Shown: in pieces, positions 37,546 through 46,088 of the stretch
Layout: each line of letters starts with the position of its first letter
Numbering within the stretch: position 1 is the first letter of the stretch
NCBI RefSeq assembly: GCF_016464305.1
Contig: NZ_JAEIOJ010000001.1
Span: forward strand, 248,001 to 312,000
Source of the DNA: Umezawaea beigongshangensis
GTDB lineage: Bacteria; Actinomycetota; Actinomycetes; Mycobacteriales; Pseudonocardiaceae
Direction: 5' to 3'
Length of the DNA: 64,000 bases
Program-made: the position numbers and the translations under genes
Notes under the pieces: generated by a model
Seen by the model: only the letters and a program-made list of their open reading frames with translations
What the model was told of the DNA's origin: nothing
Database searches by the model: none

Positions 37546-38324
37546 CACCACTCCCCCTCCTGCTCGGAGACCTCGCGGGCCGTGGCGCGCGCTCGGCGAA
37601 CGCGCGCCTCGACGGCGCGGGGCGTGATCCTCATGATCTCCGCGATCTCCGCGTGCGTGTAGTTCTGGTCGACGAGGAACATGACGGCGCTGGCGTTCTC
37701 CCCCAGCCGACGGAAGATCGAGTCCACCGCGGCCCGCGCGACGACCAGGCGCTCGGGGGACGCCGTCGTCTCCCGGAGCGACTCCTCCGGCCAGGAGTCC
37801 AGCAGCGGAACGTGCTGCCAGGTGCGTCTGCTCGTCTGCCACCGACGATAGGCGTTGGGGAAGACCAGCACGCAGGCGTTGAGGAAGTAGCTCCGCAGCG
37901 AGGCGCCGCCGTCGGGACGCCACCCCCCGCGCACCAGCCCCTCGCGCCGGAACAGCTCGAAACCCTCGCGCACGACGTCGCTGGCCAGCTCCTCGGCGTC
38001 GGCCGGGGGCAGCCGCTCGGCGTTCACGGGTCTGCCCCGCCTGGTGCACCTGCCGAAGATGGCCTCCGAGCGGACCAGCGCTGTAACGCTGGAGAGGCCG
38101 TATCCGAGTAACCGTTGTACGAAGAACTCCCACGCCGGGCCGGTGAACCCCCGTTCCCGGAAGTACTGGCAGAGCACGGCGTCGACGCGCAGCCGCTCGG
38201 GACCGGCGTCCGGGCAGCGCGAATCGAAGTAGCGCGCCACGTCGGCGACACCGAGCGGTGGGCGGGCGGTTAAGAGCGGATCGTCGGACCCGGGTTCCGC
38301 AGGCTCCTCCGGGAAGCCGTTCAT
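37545..38324 (-). CDS. Second sigma-70-like factor, coupled to shbA
   Basis: 259 residues. The middle (ADAEELASDVVREGFELFRR, SLRSYFLNACVLVFPNAYRR) stands where region 2 would be, and the C-terminal helix-turn-helix is clear (AVMFLVDQNYTHAEIAEIMR then ITPRAVEARVRRAR). It is a divergent sigma factor; I cannot name its group. ATG 38324 follows AGGAA; the frame is open to 38396. Its stop overlaps the shbA start as TGATG, so the two are made together. No anti-sigma gene is nearby. Confidence 0.75.
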   Translation of the reverse strand: MNGFPEEPAEPGSDDPLLTARPPLGVADVARYFDSRCPDAGPERLRVDAVLCQYFRERGFTGPAWEFFVQRLLGYGLSSVTALVRSEAIFGRCTRRGRPVNAERLPPADAEELASDVVREGFELFRREGLVRGGWRPDGGASLRSYFLNACVLVFPNAYRRWQTSRRTWQHVPLLDSWPEESLRETTASPERLVVARAAVDSIFRRLGENASAVMFLVDQNYTHAEIAEIMRITPRAVEARVRRARATAREVSEQEGEW

Positions 38325-38470
38325 GCACAATTCCTGACGTCGGCGGCTGATCGACCTTCCGATCAGGCATAGGTGATCGCGCGACGCCGACCCCACACGA
38401 CGCCCGCAACTGTTCGCGAGCGCAAATCCTGGACGGCCGGCGGAACCGCGTCAAGGCATTCGTGCGGAGA

Positions 38471-39202
38471 TCAACCCGGTCGGCGGGCCAGAACGTGCAG
38501 TCGCGCGGCGACGTCGCGCAGCGGCGAGCGGGTCGCGGCGGCCAGTTCCAGCTCCGCCAGCGCGTCGGCCGCCCCGACGCTGGACTCCAGCACCGAGCCC
38601 GGCACCAGGTCCGACACGACCCCGTGGCCCTGGAGCAGCTCGACCTCCAGACCGGCGGTCACCACCAGCGACTCCAGCCCCGCGACGTCGAAGCGGCGGC
38701 GCAGCGGGTCGCGCGTCCCGGCGAGCTGGCCCGCGTCGTCGTCGAGCAGGCGGCGCGCGTCGACGAGCTTGCCCGCGACGGCCCGGTGCAGCACCGCGGC
38801 GAACCGGTTGGCGACGAGGACCGACACGGCCCCGCCCGGCGCCGCGGCGGCGGCGAGCGCGGCGAGCGCGTTCTCGGCGTCGTCCACGACCTCCAGCAGC
38901 CCGTGCCCGAGCACCAGGTCGGCCTCGCCCTCGCGCACGAGGTCCAGCAGCGCGTCCGTGTCGCCCTGCACGGCCGTGACCAGGTGCGGGACACCCGCGT
39001 CGGCGGCCCGGCGGTGCAGCGTCGCCAGGGCGTTGGGGCTCGGTTCGACGACGGTGACCAGGCAGCCGGCCACGGCCAGCGGCACGGCCCAGACGCCGCT
39101 GCCGCCGCCCACGTCGAGCACTCTGGGCATCTCGGTGCCACGCCGACGGCCTGCGGCGGCCAGCTCGGCGTCGAGCACCCTCTGTACGGCGTCCGGTCGC
39201 AT
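38471..39202 (-). CDS. SAM-dependent methyltransferase
   Basis: 243 residues, class I fold. PRVLDVGGGSGVWAVPLAVA (about 27-46) is the SAM motif I, VTVVEPSPNALATL is motif II, and EADLVLGHGLLEVV is the motif IV region. Small-molecule and RNA methyltransferases share this core, so the substrate is unknown. ATG 39202 has TAGTCT 8 nt upstream and no clear Shine-Dalgarno, suggesting a leaderless message. It is divergent from the ParA gene with only 34 nt between the starts. Confidence 0.88.
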   Translation of the reverse strand: MRPDAVQRVLDAELAAAGRRRGTEMPRVLDVGGGSGVWAVPLAVAGCLVTVVEPSPNALATLHRRAADAGVPHLVTAVQGDTDALLDLVREGEADLVLGHGLLEVVDDAENALAALAAAAAPGGAVSVLVANRFAAVLHRAVAGKLVDARRLLDDDAGQLAGTRDPLRRRFDVAGLESLVVTAGLEVELLQGHGVVSDLVPGSVLESSVGAADALAELELAAATRSPLRDVAARLHVLARRPG

Positions 39203-39210
39203 ACCACCAG

Positions 39211-39216
39211 AGACTA
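39211..39216 (-). promoter_or_regulatory. Candidate -10 box of the methyltransferase gene
   Basis: TAGTCT on the minus strand, 8 nt before ATG 39202; it lies back to back with the ParA box at 39224-39229. Confidence 0.45.
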
Positions 39217-39223
39217 GAGACCG

Positions 39224-39229
39224 TAGGCT
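39224..39229 (+). promoter_or_regulatory. Candidate -10 box of the ParA-like gene
   Basis: TAGGCT followed by 7 nt and then GTG 39237, predicting a transcript that begins at the start codon. Confidence 0.5.
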
Positions 39230-39236
39230 GCACGAC

Positions 39237-40082
39237 GTGCATACGGTCGCGGTGCTCAGCCTCAAGGGTGGCGTTGGGAAGACGACGGTGGCGCTCGGTC
39301 TCGCATCGGCCGCGCTCCGTCGTGGAGTGCGGACTCTGGTCGTGGACCTCGATCCGCAGTGCAACGCCACCTCCACCCTCGAACCCGGAGACACCTCGGC
39401 GAGCGTTCACGACGTGCTCCAGGACCCGACGCCGGAGACGCTGCGGGCCGCCATCGCGCCCAGCGCGTGGGGCGACGGGGTGGACGTGCTGGTCGGCTCG
39501 GAGGACGCGGAGGCGCTCAACCACCCCGATCCGAACGAGTCGAGACTGCGCAGGCTGCGCGAGGCGCTGCGGATCGCGCGGGACCTGGACGACGACCTGC
39601 CGTACCAGCTCGTGCTGCTGGACTGCCCGCCGTCGCTGGGGCAGCTGACCCGCTCGGCGCTGGTGGCGGCGGACCGCGCTCTGCTGGTGACGGAGCCCAC
39701 GATGTTCGCCGTCGCCGGTGTGCAGCGCGCGTTCGAGGCCGTGCAGAACGAGCGGGACAACAACCCGGACCTCCAGCCGCTGGGCGTGGTCGTCAACCGC
39801 GTCCGCCCGCGCTCGCACGAGCACCAGTTCCGCATCGAGGAGCTGCGCGACATCTTCGGCCCGCTGGTGATGCCGGTGGCGCTGCCGGACCGGCTGGCCG
39901 TGCAGCAGGCGCAGGGCGCGTGCATGCCGATCCACGAGTGGGGGACGCCCGGCGCGCGCGAGGTCGCGCTGGCGTTCAACCTGGTCCTGGCGCGGGTGCT
40001 GAGGGTGAGCCGCAGCAGGCGCAGGCCGGTGCACCAGGAGTTCGACGAGCAGGAGCTGGACGAGGCCGTGAGCGCCGAGTAG
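39237..40082 (+). CDS. ParA/Soj-type P-loop ATPase (no ParB partner nearby)
   Basis: 281 residues. VLSLKGGVGKTTVALGLASA at the very N-terminus is the deviant Walker A (KGGVGKTT), VDLDPQCNATSTL is the A' motif, and VLLDCPPSLGQLTRSAL is Walker B. The family moves or positions cargo on DNA or membrane by ATP-driven dimer cycling. No parB gene or parS site is seen, so its cargo is unknown; orphan ParA proteins of this form are common near dcw genes in actinobacteria. GTG 39237 looks leaderless. Confidence 0.9.
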   Translation: MHTVAVLSLKGGVGKTTVALGLASAALRRGVRTLVVDLDPQCNATSTLEPGDTSASVHDVLQDPTPETLRAAIAPSAWGDGVDVLVGSEDAEALNHPDPNESRLRRLREALRIARDLDDDLPYQLVLLDCPPSLGQLTRSALVAADRALLVTEPTMFAVAGVQRAFEAVQNERDNNPDLQPLGVVVNRVRPRSHEHQFRIEELRDIFGPLVMPVALPDRLAVQQAQGACMPIHEWGTPGAREVALAFNLVLARVLRVSRSRRRPVHQEFDEQELDEAVSAE

Positions 40083-40180
40083 AGCTCGAAGGCCCGGCTC
40101 GCGGTGTCTGCACGGTCGACTCGCGATGGTGGGAGCGGCCGGGTCGGAGCGACCGGGCCGCCGTCTCCGAAGGAGCGGCA

Positions 40181-40975
40181 GTGCCAGAGGGCGACACCGT
40201 CTTCCTCGCCGGCAAGCGGATGCAGGACGCGCTGGCCGGTGGGACCCTGCTGCGCGGGGAGCTGCGGCACCCCGCGCTCGCGACGGTCGACCTGGCCGGG
40301 CGGGAGGTGCTGGCCGTGCGCACGGTCGGCAAGCACATGTTCACCCGCTTCTCCGGGGACCTGAGCCTGCACAGCCACTTCCGGATGGACGGCGCGTGGC
40401 ACCTGTACCGGCCAGGTGAGAAGTGGCGGCGGCCGGGACACCAGGTCCGCGCGGTGCTGGCCGTCCCGGACCGGGTGGCGGTGGGCTTCGCGCTGCACGA
40501 CCTGGAGCTGCTGCCCACGGACGAGGAGTCGCGGCTGGTCGGGCACCTGGGACCGGACCTGCTGGACGAGGGGTGGGACCAGGTGCACGAGGACGAGGCG
40601 GTGCGCCGGTTCGCCGCCGATCCGGACCGGGAGCTGGGCGTCGTGCTGCTGGACCAGCGGGTGGTGGCCGGTGTCGGCAACCTCTACAAGGCCGAGGTGT
40701 GCTTCCTGCTGGGCGCGTCGCCGTGGTCGCCGGTGTCGGCGGTGGACGCGCGGGCCGCGGTGCGGCTGTCGCGGAAGCTGCTGCTGGTCAACGCGTGGCG
40801 GCCGGAGCAGACGACGACCGGGGACCTGGCGCGCGGACGGCACCACTGGGTGTTCGAGCGCACCGGCAAGCCGTGCCGCCGCTGCGGGACGCGCGTGCGG
40901 GCGGGTTCGCAGGGCTCCGGCGTGCAGGAGCGGGTGGCCTACTGGTGCCCGAGGTGCCAGCCGGGCCTCACGTAG
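40181..40975 (+). CDS. Formamidopyrimidine-DNA glycosylase/endonuclease VIII (Nei2-type)
   Basis: 264 residues. After GTG the protein reads PEGDTVFLAGKRMQDAL, giving the catalytic Pro2-Glu3 pair of the Fpg/Nei family. VVAGVGNLYKAEVCFLLG is the helix-two-turn-helix, and a C-terminal zinc finger is present (CRRCGTRV ... YWCPRCQ). The PEGDT start and overall pattern fit the actinobacterial Nei2 group that removes oxidised pyrimidines. AAGGAG precedes GTG 40181. It lies between the ParA gene and pyrD on the same strand. Confidence 0.92.
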   Translation: MPEGDTVFLAGKRMQDALAGGTLLRGELRHPALATVDLAGREVLAVRTVGKHMFTRFSGDLSLHSHFRMDGAWHLYRPGEKWRRPGHQVRAVLAVPDRVAVGFALHDLELLPTDEESRLVGHLGPDLLDEGWDQVHEDEAVRRFAADPDRELGVVLLDQRVVAGVGNLYKAEVCFLLGASPWSPVSAVDARAAVRLSRKLLLVNAWRPEQTTTGDLARGRHHWVFERTGKPCRRCGTRVRAGSQGSGVQERVAYWCPRCQPGLT

Positions 40976-41014
40976 TCTCTGGGCCGTCGTCGACGCACGA
41001 GCACGGGAGTCCCG

Positions 41015-42052
41015 GTGGTCTACAAGCAGGTGGTCCGCAGGGCCCTGTTCCAGCTCCACGGCGGTGACGCCGAGCGGGTCCACGAGACGACCCTGTCGAC
41101 CCTGTCGGCGCTGTGCTCGGTCCGGCCGCTGACCCGGCTGAGCACCGCGGTGCGCTCCCCCGCGCTCGAACGCACGGTGTTCGGCGTGCGGTTCCCGAAC
41201 CCGGTCGGGCTCGCCGCCGGACTCGACAAGAACGGCCGCGCGCTGCCCGCGTGGCCCGCGCTGGGCTTCGGCTTCGTCGAGGTCGGCACGGTGACCCGGC
41301 ACCCGCAGCCGGGCAACCCGGCGCCGCGGCTGTTCCGCCTGCGCGACAGCGAGGCGATCATCAACCGGATGGGCTTCAACAACGACGGGGCGCAGGCGCT
41401 GGCCGCGCGGCTGGACGCGCTGGGCCCGCTGCCCGTGCCGCTGGGCATCAGCCTGGGCAAGTCGAAGGTCACCCCGGTCGAGGAGGCGGTGGAGGACTAC
41501 CGCACCTCGCTGCGGGCGCTGCACCGGCACGGCGACTACTTCGCGATCAACATCAGCTCCCCGAACACGCCCGGCCTGCGGCAGCTTCAGGACCGCACCG
41601 CGCTGACCGAGCTGCTGGGCGAGCTGACGGCCACCGCGACGGAACTGGCGCACGGCGGGCCGCGCAAGCCGATCCTGGTCAAGATCGCGCCCGACCTGAC
41701 CGACCAGGCCGTCGCCGAACTGCTCCAGGTGTGCGCCGACCACGGGGTGAGCGGCCTGATCGCGACGAACACCACGCTGTCGCGCGACGGCCTGGCCCCG
41801 GCGGACCGGCACCTGGCCGGTGAGGCGGGCGGGCTGAGCGGCCGGCCGCTGGCCGCGCGGGCGCTGGAGGTCGTGTCGTTCGTCGGCCGGGAGACCGGCG
41901 GGACGCTGCCGATCATCGGCGTCGGCGGCATCTCCGGCCCGGACGACGCCCGGCGGATGCTGGACGCGGGAGCGAGCCTGGTGCAGCTCTACACCGGTTT
42001 CATCTACGAGGGACCCGGTCTGGTGCGGCGCATCAACCGCGCCCTGGGCTAG
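41015..42052 (+). CDS. pyrD: Dihydroorotate dehydrogenase (quinone), class 2
   Basis: 345 residues. An N-terminal membrane-associating segment ([20 protein letters not shown]) identifies the quinone-linked class 2. [20 protein letters not shown] binds [20 protein letters not shown] carries the catalytic Ser region, and [20 protein letters not shown] plus [16 protein letters not shown] form the phosphate site. It makes orotate in pyrimidine synthesis. GTG 41015 follows GGGAG; a TAGTCT box lies near 40974. Its stop overlaps the convergent permease stop in the palindrome CTAG. Confidence 0.96.
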   Translation: MVYKQVVRRALFQLHGGDAERVHETTLSTLSALCSVRPLTRLSTAVRSPALERTVFGVRFPNPVGLAAGLDKNGRALPAWPALGFGFVEVGTVTRHPQPGNPAPRLFRLRDSEAIINRMGFNNDGAQALAARLDALGPLPVPLGISLGKSKVTPVEEAVEDYRTSLRALHRHGDYFAINISSPNTPGLRQLQDRTALTELLGELTATATELAHGGPRKPILVKIAPDLTDQAVAELLQVCADHGVSGLIATNTTLSRDGLAPADRHLAGEAGGLSGRPLAARALEVVSFVGRETGGTLPIIGVGGISGPDDARRMLDAGASLVQLYTGFIYEGPGLVRRINRALG

Positions 42053-43299
42053 GAACGAGCGGCCCGCAGCCAGCGCATGATCGGGTGCAGGACCACGACG
42101 AGCAGCGAGCCCCACACGAGGCCGCCCATCTGCATCCCGCCCGCGGTCACCGTGAGGTCGCCCACCCCGGCGACGAGCGCGGCCCCGCCGACCATGGCGT
42201 TGGTGGGGTTGGTGAGGTCGACGCCGTTGTCCGTCCAGATGCGCACGCCGATCAGCCCGATCAGGCCGTAGAGGACGAGCGCGGCACCGCCGAGCACACC
42301 GGGGGGAACCGTGGCGAGCAGCGCGGAGAACTTGGGGGAGAACGAGAGCAGCACCGCGCCGACCGCCGTGACCGCGTAGGCGGCGGTGGAGTAGACCTTG
42401 GTGACCGCCATGACGCCGATGTTCTCGGAGCGGGTCGTGGTGCCCGTGCCGCCGCCGAGGCCCGCGAGCGCCGTGGACAGGCCGTTGGCGATGATCGAGT
42501 CGCCCACGCTGCCGTCCAGGTCGCGGCCGGTCTGCGCGGCGACGGCCTTCACGTGGCCGACGCTCTCCGCGACCAGGACGATCACGACGGGCAGCACGAG
42601 CAGCGCCACGCTGGGGCGCAGCTCCGGGCCGTGGAACTCGGGCAGACCGATCCAGGCCGCGGCGGACAGCTCGCGCAGCCGGTCGGGGTCGAGCGCTCCG
42701 GTGGCCGCGGCGGCGCCCCAGCCGATCAGCACGGCCAGCAGCACGGAGAACCGGAACACCGGGCCGGAGCCGAGGACCCCGCCGAGCAGGACGAGGCCGG
42801 TCGTGGCGGCGGCCAGCAGCGGCTGCTCGGCGAACGAGTCGGTGGCGGTGTGCGAGAGGTTCAGGCCGATGAGGACGACCACGGCGCCGGTGACGACCGG
42901 CGGCATGACCGGTTCCAGCAGCCGCGGGCCCAGCGCCTTCACGGCGATGCCCACGACGACCACCAGCAGGCCCGCGGTGAGCACCCCGCCCAGCTGGGCC
43001 GCCGTGCCCTGCTCGCGGGCCGCGGCCAGCGGCGCGACGAACGCGAACGACGAACCGAGGTAGCTGGGCACGCGGTTGCGCGTGACGAGCAGGAAGAGCA
43101 GGGTGCCGAGCCCGGAGAACAGCAGGGTGGTGCTGATGGGCAGTCCGGTGGCCGCCGGGACGACGACCGTCGCGCCGAACATCGCGACGAGGTGCTGCAC
43201 TCCGATGCCGACGGTGAGCGGCCAGCTCAGCCGCTCCTGCACGGCGACGGCATCGGTGCCGGTGACCCGGCCGTCGCCGTGCACGGTCCACAGCGCCAC
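42049..43299 (-). CDS. NCS2 family uracil/xanthine permease
   Basis: 416 residues with 12-14 membrane segments. The N-terminal [20 protein letters not shown], the substrate-site helix [20 protein letters not shown] and the following [20 protein letters not shown] are characteristic of UraA/PyrP uracil transporters, with a conserved Glu in SENIG. GTG 43299 is chosen because GGGAGGA sits 6 nt upstream; the frame is open to 43359. Facing pyrD, it fits a pyrimidine salvage role. An AT-rich patch at about 43378-43440 probably holds its promoter. Confidence 0.9.
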   Translation of the reverse strand: MALWTVHGDGRVTGTDAVAVQERLSWPLTVGIGVQHLVAMFGATVVVPAATGLPISTTLLFSGLGTLLFLLVTRNRVPSYLGSSFAFVAPLAAAREQGTAAQLGGVLTAGLLVVVVGIAVKALGPRLLEPVMPPVVTGAVVVLIGLNLSHTATDSFAEQPLLAAATTGLVLLGGVLGSGPVFRFSVLLAVLIGWGAAAATGALDPDRLRELSAAAWIGLPEFHGPELRPSVALLVLPVVIVLVAESVGHVKAVAAQTGRDLDGSVGDSIIANGLSTALAGLGGGTGTTTRSENIGVMAVTKVYSTAAYAVTAVGAVLLSFSPKFSALLATVPPGVLGGAALVLYGLIGLIGVRIWTDNGVDLTNPTNAMVGGAALVAGVGDLTVTAGGMQMGGLVWGSLLVVVLHPIMRWLRAARS

Positions 43300-43475
43300 G
43301 CAGTGTCCTCCCACGGGTGCGACCGGATCAGTCCCGGTCTGACCAGGCGATCCTGCCACGGCGGGTAGTGGGCACGGCTATATAACGGTCTGATAATCAC
43401 ACGTTCGTATCAAGCGTTCCAGCTTTGAGTGCCAGTACGGCCCCGTGCGATCACTCGGAGTGAGACTCTGGTCGG

Positions 43476-44258
43476 TCAGGGCCTGATGTCGCGCAGCGCC
43501 GACGCCAGCCCGGCCAGGTGGTCCGTCGCCTCGACGAGCACCCGGCGGGGGTCGGACGCGGTGCTGGCGGCCAGCGTGCGACCGGCCGCGCCCACGAGAC
43601 CGCAGTAGCCGTCCACGGCCTCGTCGAGCTGACGGCGCAGCTGCCGCACGCCCTCGACGAGCTGGGCGCGCTCCAGCGGTGGCGCGGTGTCCCGCGCCCG
43701 CTCCACGGCCTGGAGCTGGGTGGAGACCACGCGGATCGCCCGCACCGCCTCCGCCGCGGTCGCCCCGGCCTGCTCCACGGACTCGGTGGGCACCGAGGTC
43801 ATCGTGGCGGAGTCGAGGTGGGCCAGCAGCTCGGCCAGCGTCTCCTCCGCCTCGGCGAGGCGTTCCATCGGCTGCCGCGCGGCCGAGGACCGTGCGGGCA
43901 GCGGCGCCCGCCGGACGGTGGCCGTCAGCTCCAGCCTGCCGCGCGCCGCGGTGATCTCCCGCGCCTTGGCCCGGTTGCGGTGCAGCAGGACGCCGGTGCC
44001 CGCGACGCCGGCCCCGCCCACCACCGCCAGCGCGGGGGTCCCCACCACCACGCCGAGCGCGACCGCGCCGGTGAAGAGGACGAGGAAGATCAGCCACAGC
44101 GTGAGCGTGCTGTTGACCCGCTGCTGCCTGCGGTCGAGCTTCGCCACCGGGTCGGTCCACGCGGCCATCCGCTGCCGGACCTGGTCGGCGACGGGGCCCC
44201 GCATCTGGCCGACGACGATCTTCGCGATCTCGTCACCGGTCTTCTTGGGGGACCCCAT
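43476..44258 (-). CDS. pspM: PspM-like envelope stress membrane protein
   Basis: 260 residues. A ~50-residue cytoplasmic helix-rich lead is followed by two membrane helices (TLWLIFLVLFTGAVALGVVV, then TPALAVVGGAGVAGTGVLL), and then ~170 residues of helical, coiled-coil-like sequence (ERLAEAEETLAELLAHLDSA). Position after clgR and pspA matches mycobacterial pspM (Rv2743c), which ties PspA to the membrane. ATG 44258 has GAGGAG 6 nt upstream; GTG 44276 is the longer alternative. It lies 26 nt past the pspA stop. Confidence 0.85.
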   Translation of the reverse strand: MGSPKKTGDEIAKIVVGQMRGPVADQVRQRMAAWTDPVAKLDRRQQRVNSTLTLWLIFLVLFTGAVALGVVVGTPALAVVGGAGVAGTGVLLHRNRAKAREITAARGRLELTATVRRAPLPARSSAARQPMERLAEAEETLAELLAHLDSATMTSVPTESVEQAGATAAEAVRAIRVVSTQLQAVERARDTAPPLERAQLVEGVRQLRRQLDEAVDGYCGLVGAAGRTLAASTASDPRRVLVEATDHLAGLASALRDIRP

Positions 44259-44284
44259 CGTCGACTCCTCGCTCACGGTCGTCG

Positions 44285-45139
44285 TCAGCCCTGGCTCGCG
44301 GGCGGGTTCTGCTGGGTCTGCTGCGCCTGCTGCACGCGCTGCTGGATCTCGCTCTGGATGCTGGCGCTCGGAGTGGCGGACGCGGTCTGCCCGGAGGTGA
44401 CCTCACCGGCCACGGAGCCGCCCTTCATCGAGGCGCGGATCTGCTCCAGCCGCGACGAGCCCGCCATCTGGGTCGTGGACTGCTGGACCTCCAGCATCCG
44501 GCCCTGGACGGAGTTCTGCGCCAACTCCGCGGACCCGAGAGCCGTGGTGTAGCGCTTCTCGATCTTGTCGCGGACCTCGTCGAGGGACGGCGTGTTGCCG
44601 GGGGCGGCAAGCTCCGTCATGGAGCGCAGCGACGAGGAGACCTGCTCCTGCATCTTGGCCTGCTCCAGCTGGCTGAGCAGCTTCGTGCGCTCGGCGAGCT
44701 TCTGCTGCAGGACCATCGCGTTGCGCTCGACGGCCTGCTTGGCCTGGCCGGCGGCCTGGAGCGACTGGTCGTGCAGCGTCTTGAGGTCCTCGATGCCCTG
44801 CTCGGCGGTGACGAGCTGGGTCGCGAAGGAGGTCGCGGCGTTCTCGAACTCCTGCGCCTTCTGCTCGTCGCCCTTCGCCCTGGCCTCGTCGGCCAGCACG
44901 AGCGCCTGGCGCGCGGACGCCTGGAGCTTCTCGACCTCACCGAGCTGGCGGTTGAGCTTCATCTCCAGCTGACGCTGGTTGCCGATGACCGCAGCGGCCT
45001 GCTGCGACAGCGCCTGGTGCTGGCGCTGCGCCTCCTCGATGGCCTGCTGGATCTGCACCTTGGGGTCGGCGTGCTCGTCGATCTTCGACGAGAACGACGC
45101 CATGAAGTACTTCCACGCCTTCACGAAAGGGTTGGCCAT
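44285..45139 (-). CDS. pspA: Phage shock protein A (PspA/IM30, 35-kDa antigen type)
   Basis: 284 residues, mostly one long coiled coil. [20 protein letters not shown] is the amphipathic membrane helix, [20 protein letters not shown] follows, and the Ala/Gln/Glu/Lys-rich coil runs to about residue 230; the tail is Ser/Gln-rich. PspA oligomers protect damaged inner membrane. ATG 45139 is the family start; the open frame to 45283 covers the promoter. An ECF-type promoter lies about 75-100 nt upstream, and clgR precedes it. Confidence 0.95.
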   Translation of the reverse strand: MANPFVKAWKYFMASFSSKIDEHADPKVQIQQAIEEAQRQHQALSQQAAAVIGNQRQLEMKLNRQLGEVEKLQASARQALVLADEARAKGDEQKAQEFENAATSFATQLVTAEQGIEDLKTLHDQSLQAAGQAKQAVERNAMVLQQKLAERTKLLSQLEQAKMQEQVSSSLRSMTELAAPGNTPSLDEVRDKIEKRYTTALGSAELAQNSVQGRMLEVQQSTTQMAGSSRLEQIRASMKGGSVAGEVTSGQTASATPSASIQSEIQQRVQQAQQTQQNPPASQG

Positions 45140-45213
45140 CTGCAGTGCCTGCCTTCTCCGTACTTCCTGGTGTGCGCCCGTGGTCACGCGTGCTCGCCTC
45201 GCCGCGACCAGAA

Positions 45214-45239
45214 AACGACCCGGTACCGGTGTTGGTTCC
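45214..45239 (-). promoter_or_regulatory. ECF (sigma-E type) promoter of pspA
   Basis: On the minus strand GGAAC (45239-45235) and CGTT (45217-45214) are separated by 17 nt, matching the GGAAC-N16/17-CGTT pattern of envelope-stress ECF sigma factors. The start would be near 45206. SigE controls pspA in mycobacteria, so this fits the role. Confidence 0.65.
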
Positions 45240-45281
45240 ATCGTGTCAGTTGCAACGCCGTGCTTCCACCGACCCGGGGAC

Positions 45282-45303
45282 ATCTCCGGGTTGTCCCGGA
45301 GAT
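45282..45303 (-). terminator. Hairpin between clgR and pspA
   Basis: ATCTCCGGG (45282-45290) pairs perfectly with CCCGGAGAT (45295-45303) around TTGT. It sits upstream of the pspA promoter and may insulate it. Apart from this, the clgR terminator and the pspA promoter, the 45140-45495 gap holds nothing I recognise. Confidence 0.45.
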
Positions 45304-45449
45304 CACCCCGACCTCCGTCGACCGCCCCGCTGGGCCGCTGAGGCGGCAGCGCTGTCGTTCTCGTTCAATCCTGCCCGTTCGACGGGTCGCCCACGTCACG
45401 ACCCCCGAACTGATTCACCAAAGCGTTAAGCGGCACCCGGACAGCACGA

Positions 45450-45481
45450 CGCCGAGCAGGGGCGCTGGCCCCGGCTCGGCG
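45450..45481 (-). terminator. Terminator after clgR
   Basis: CGCCGAGC at 45450 pairs with GCTCGGCG ending 45481, with an inner GGGGC/GCCCC stem beyond one mismatch. It starts ~15 nt past the clgR stop. Confidence 0.65.
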
Positions 45482-45495
45482 TGGGTGAACAGGTC

Positions 45496-45954
45496 TCAGG
45501 CGGCCACCACGGCACCGCGCGGCCGGGACAGCGACGACTGCGTGATCGACGAGGACAGCCGGTGGGTGAGCACCGGCTGCAACCGCAGGTCGGACAGGTC
45601 GTCCCCCACCACGGAGGGCAGCAGGCGGCCACCCTCCAGCGCGGGCCGGCGGCCCGTGCTCGCCCCGGGTTCGACCCCGGCCGGCTCCGGCGTGAGCTCG
45701 GCCGGACTGGTCACGGGCTGCAACGCGCCGATGTCGGACGCGACGCGGTGCAGCAGTTCGGACAGGGGCAGTTCCAGCGCCTCGCAGATCGCCGCGAGCA
45801 GCTCGCTGGACGCCTCCTTGCGACCACGCTCCACCTCGGAGAGGTAGCCGAGGCTGACACGGGCGGTCCTGGAGACCTCGCGCAGCGTGCGGCGTTGGGT
45901 GGTGCGGGCATGACGAAGCCGATCACCGATCGCTTCGCGCAGCAGCACGGACAT
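45496..45954 (-). CDS. clgR: ClgR family transcriptional activator
   Basis: 152 residues. The helix-turn-helix is at about 8-62 ([40 protein letters not shown], then [20 protein letters not shown]). This is the ClgR signature; the activator controls clp protease genes and the psp locus. The protein ends VVAA, resembling the Ala-Ala degrons through which ClpP turns ClgR over in relatives. The C-terminal half is longer than the mycobacterial protein. GGAAGGAGG precedes ATG 45954; a ClgR-like palindrome lies upstream. Adjacent pspA and pspM confirm the call. Confidence 0.93.
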   Translation of the reverse strand: MSVLLREAIGDRLRHARTTQRRTLREVSRTARVSLGYLSEVERGRKEASSELLAAICEALELPLSELLHRVASDIGALQPVTSPAELTPEPAGVEPGASTGRRPALEGGRLLPSVVGDDLSDLRLQPVLTHRLSSSITQSSLSRPRGAVVAA

Positions 45955-45985
45955 CGCGCGCCTCCTTCCGGCCGGCCGTGCCCCC

Positions 45986-45991
45986 ACGTTA
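45986..45991 (-). promoter_or_regulatory. Candidate -10 box of clgR
   Basis: TAACGT on the minus strand, about 32 nt before ATG 45954, predicting a start near 45979 and a short leader with the Shine-Dalgarno. Confidence 0.45.
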
Positions 45992-46029
45992 CCGATCCAC
46001 CACGACTGCGGGGAGCGACTTGAGAACAC

Positions 46030-46046
46030 GTCCGCCAAGGGCGAAC
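46030..46046 (-). promoter_or_regulatory. ClgR-type operator upstream of clgR
   Basis: The minus strand reads GTTCGCCCTTGGCGGAC: half-sites GTTCGC and GCGGAC (ideal GCGAAC) spaced by 5 nt, as in known ClgR boxes (GTTCGC-N5-GCG). Its centre is about 46 nt upstream of the -10 box, a normal activator position, suggesting autoregulation. Confidence 0.6.
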
Positions 46047-46088
46047 GAGCGGGAGCGGCCGATTGTTCCCCGGCCCGTCGCCCCGCCG

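Noticed and set aside
39237-40082. ParA as part of a plasmid or chromosomal partition locus
   Set aside because: No parB gene and no parS-like palindrome are nearby; neighbours are repair and metabolism genes.
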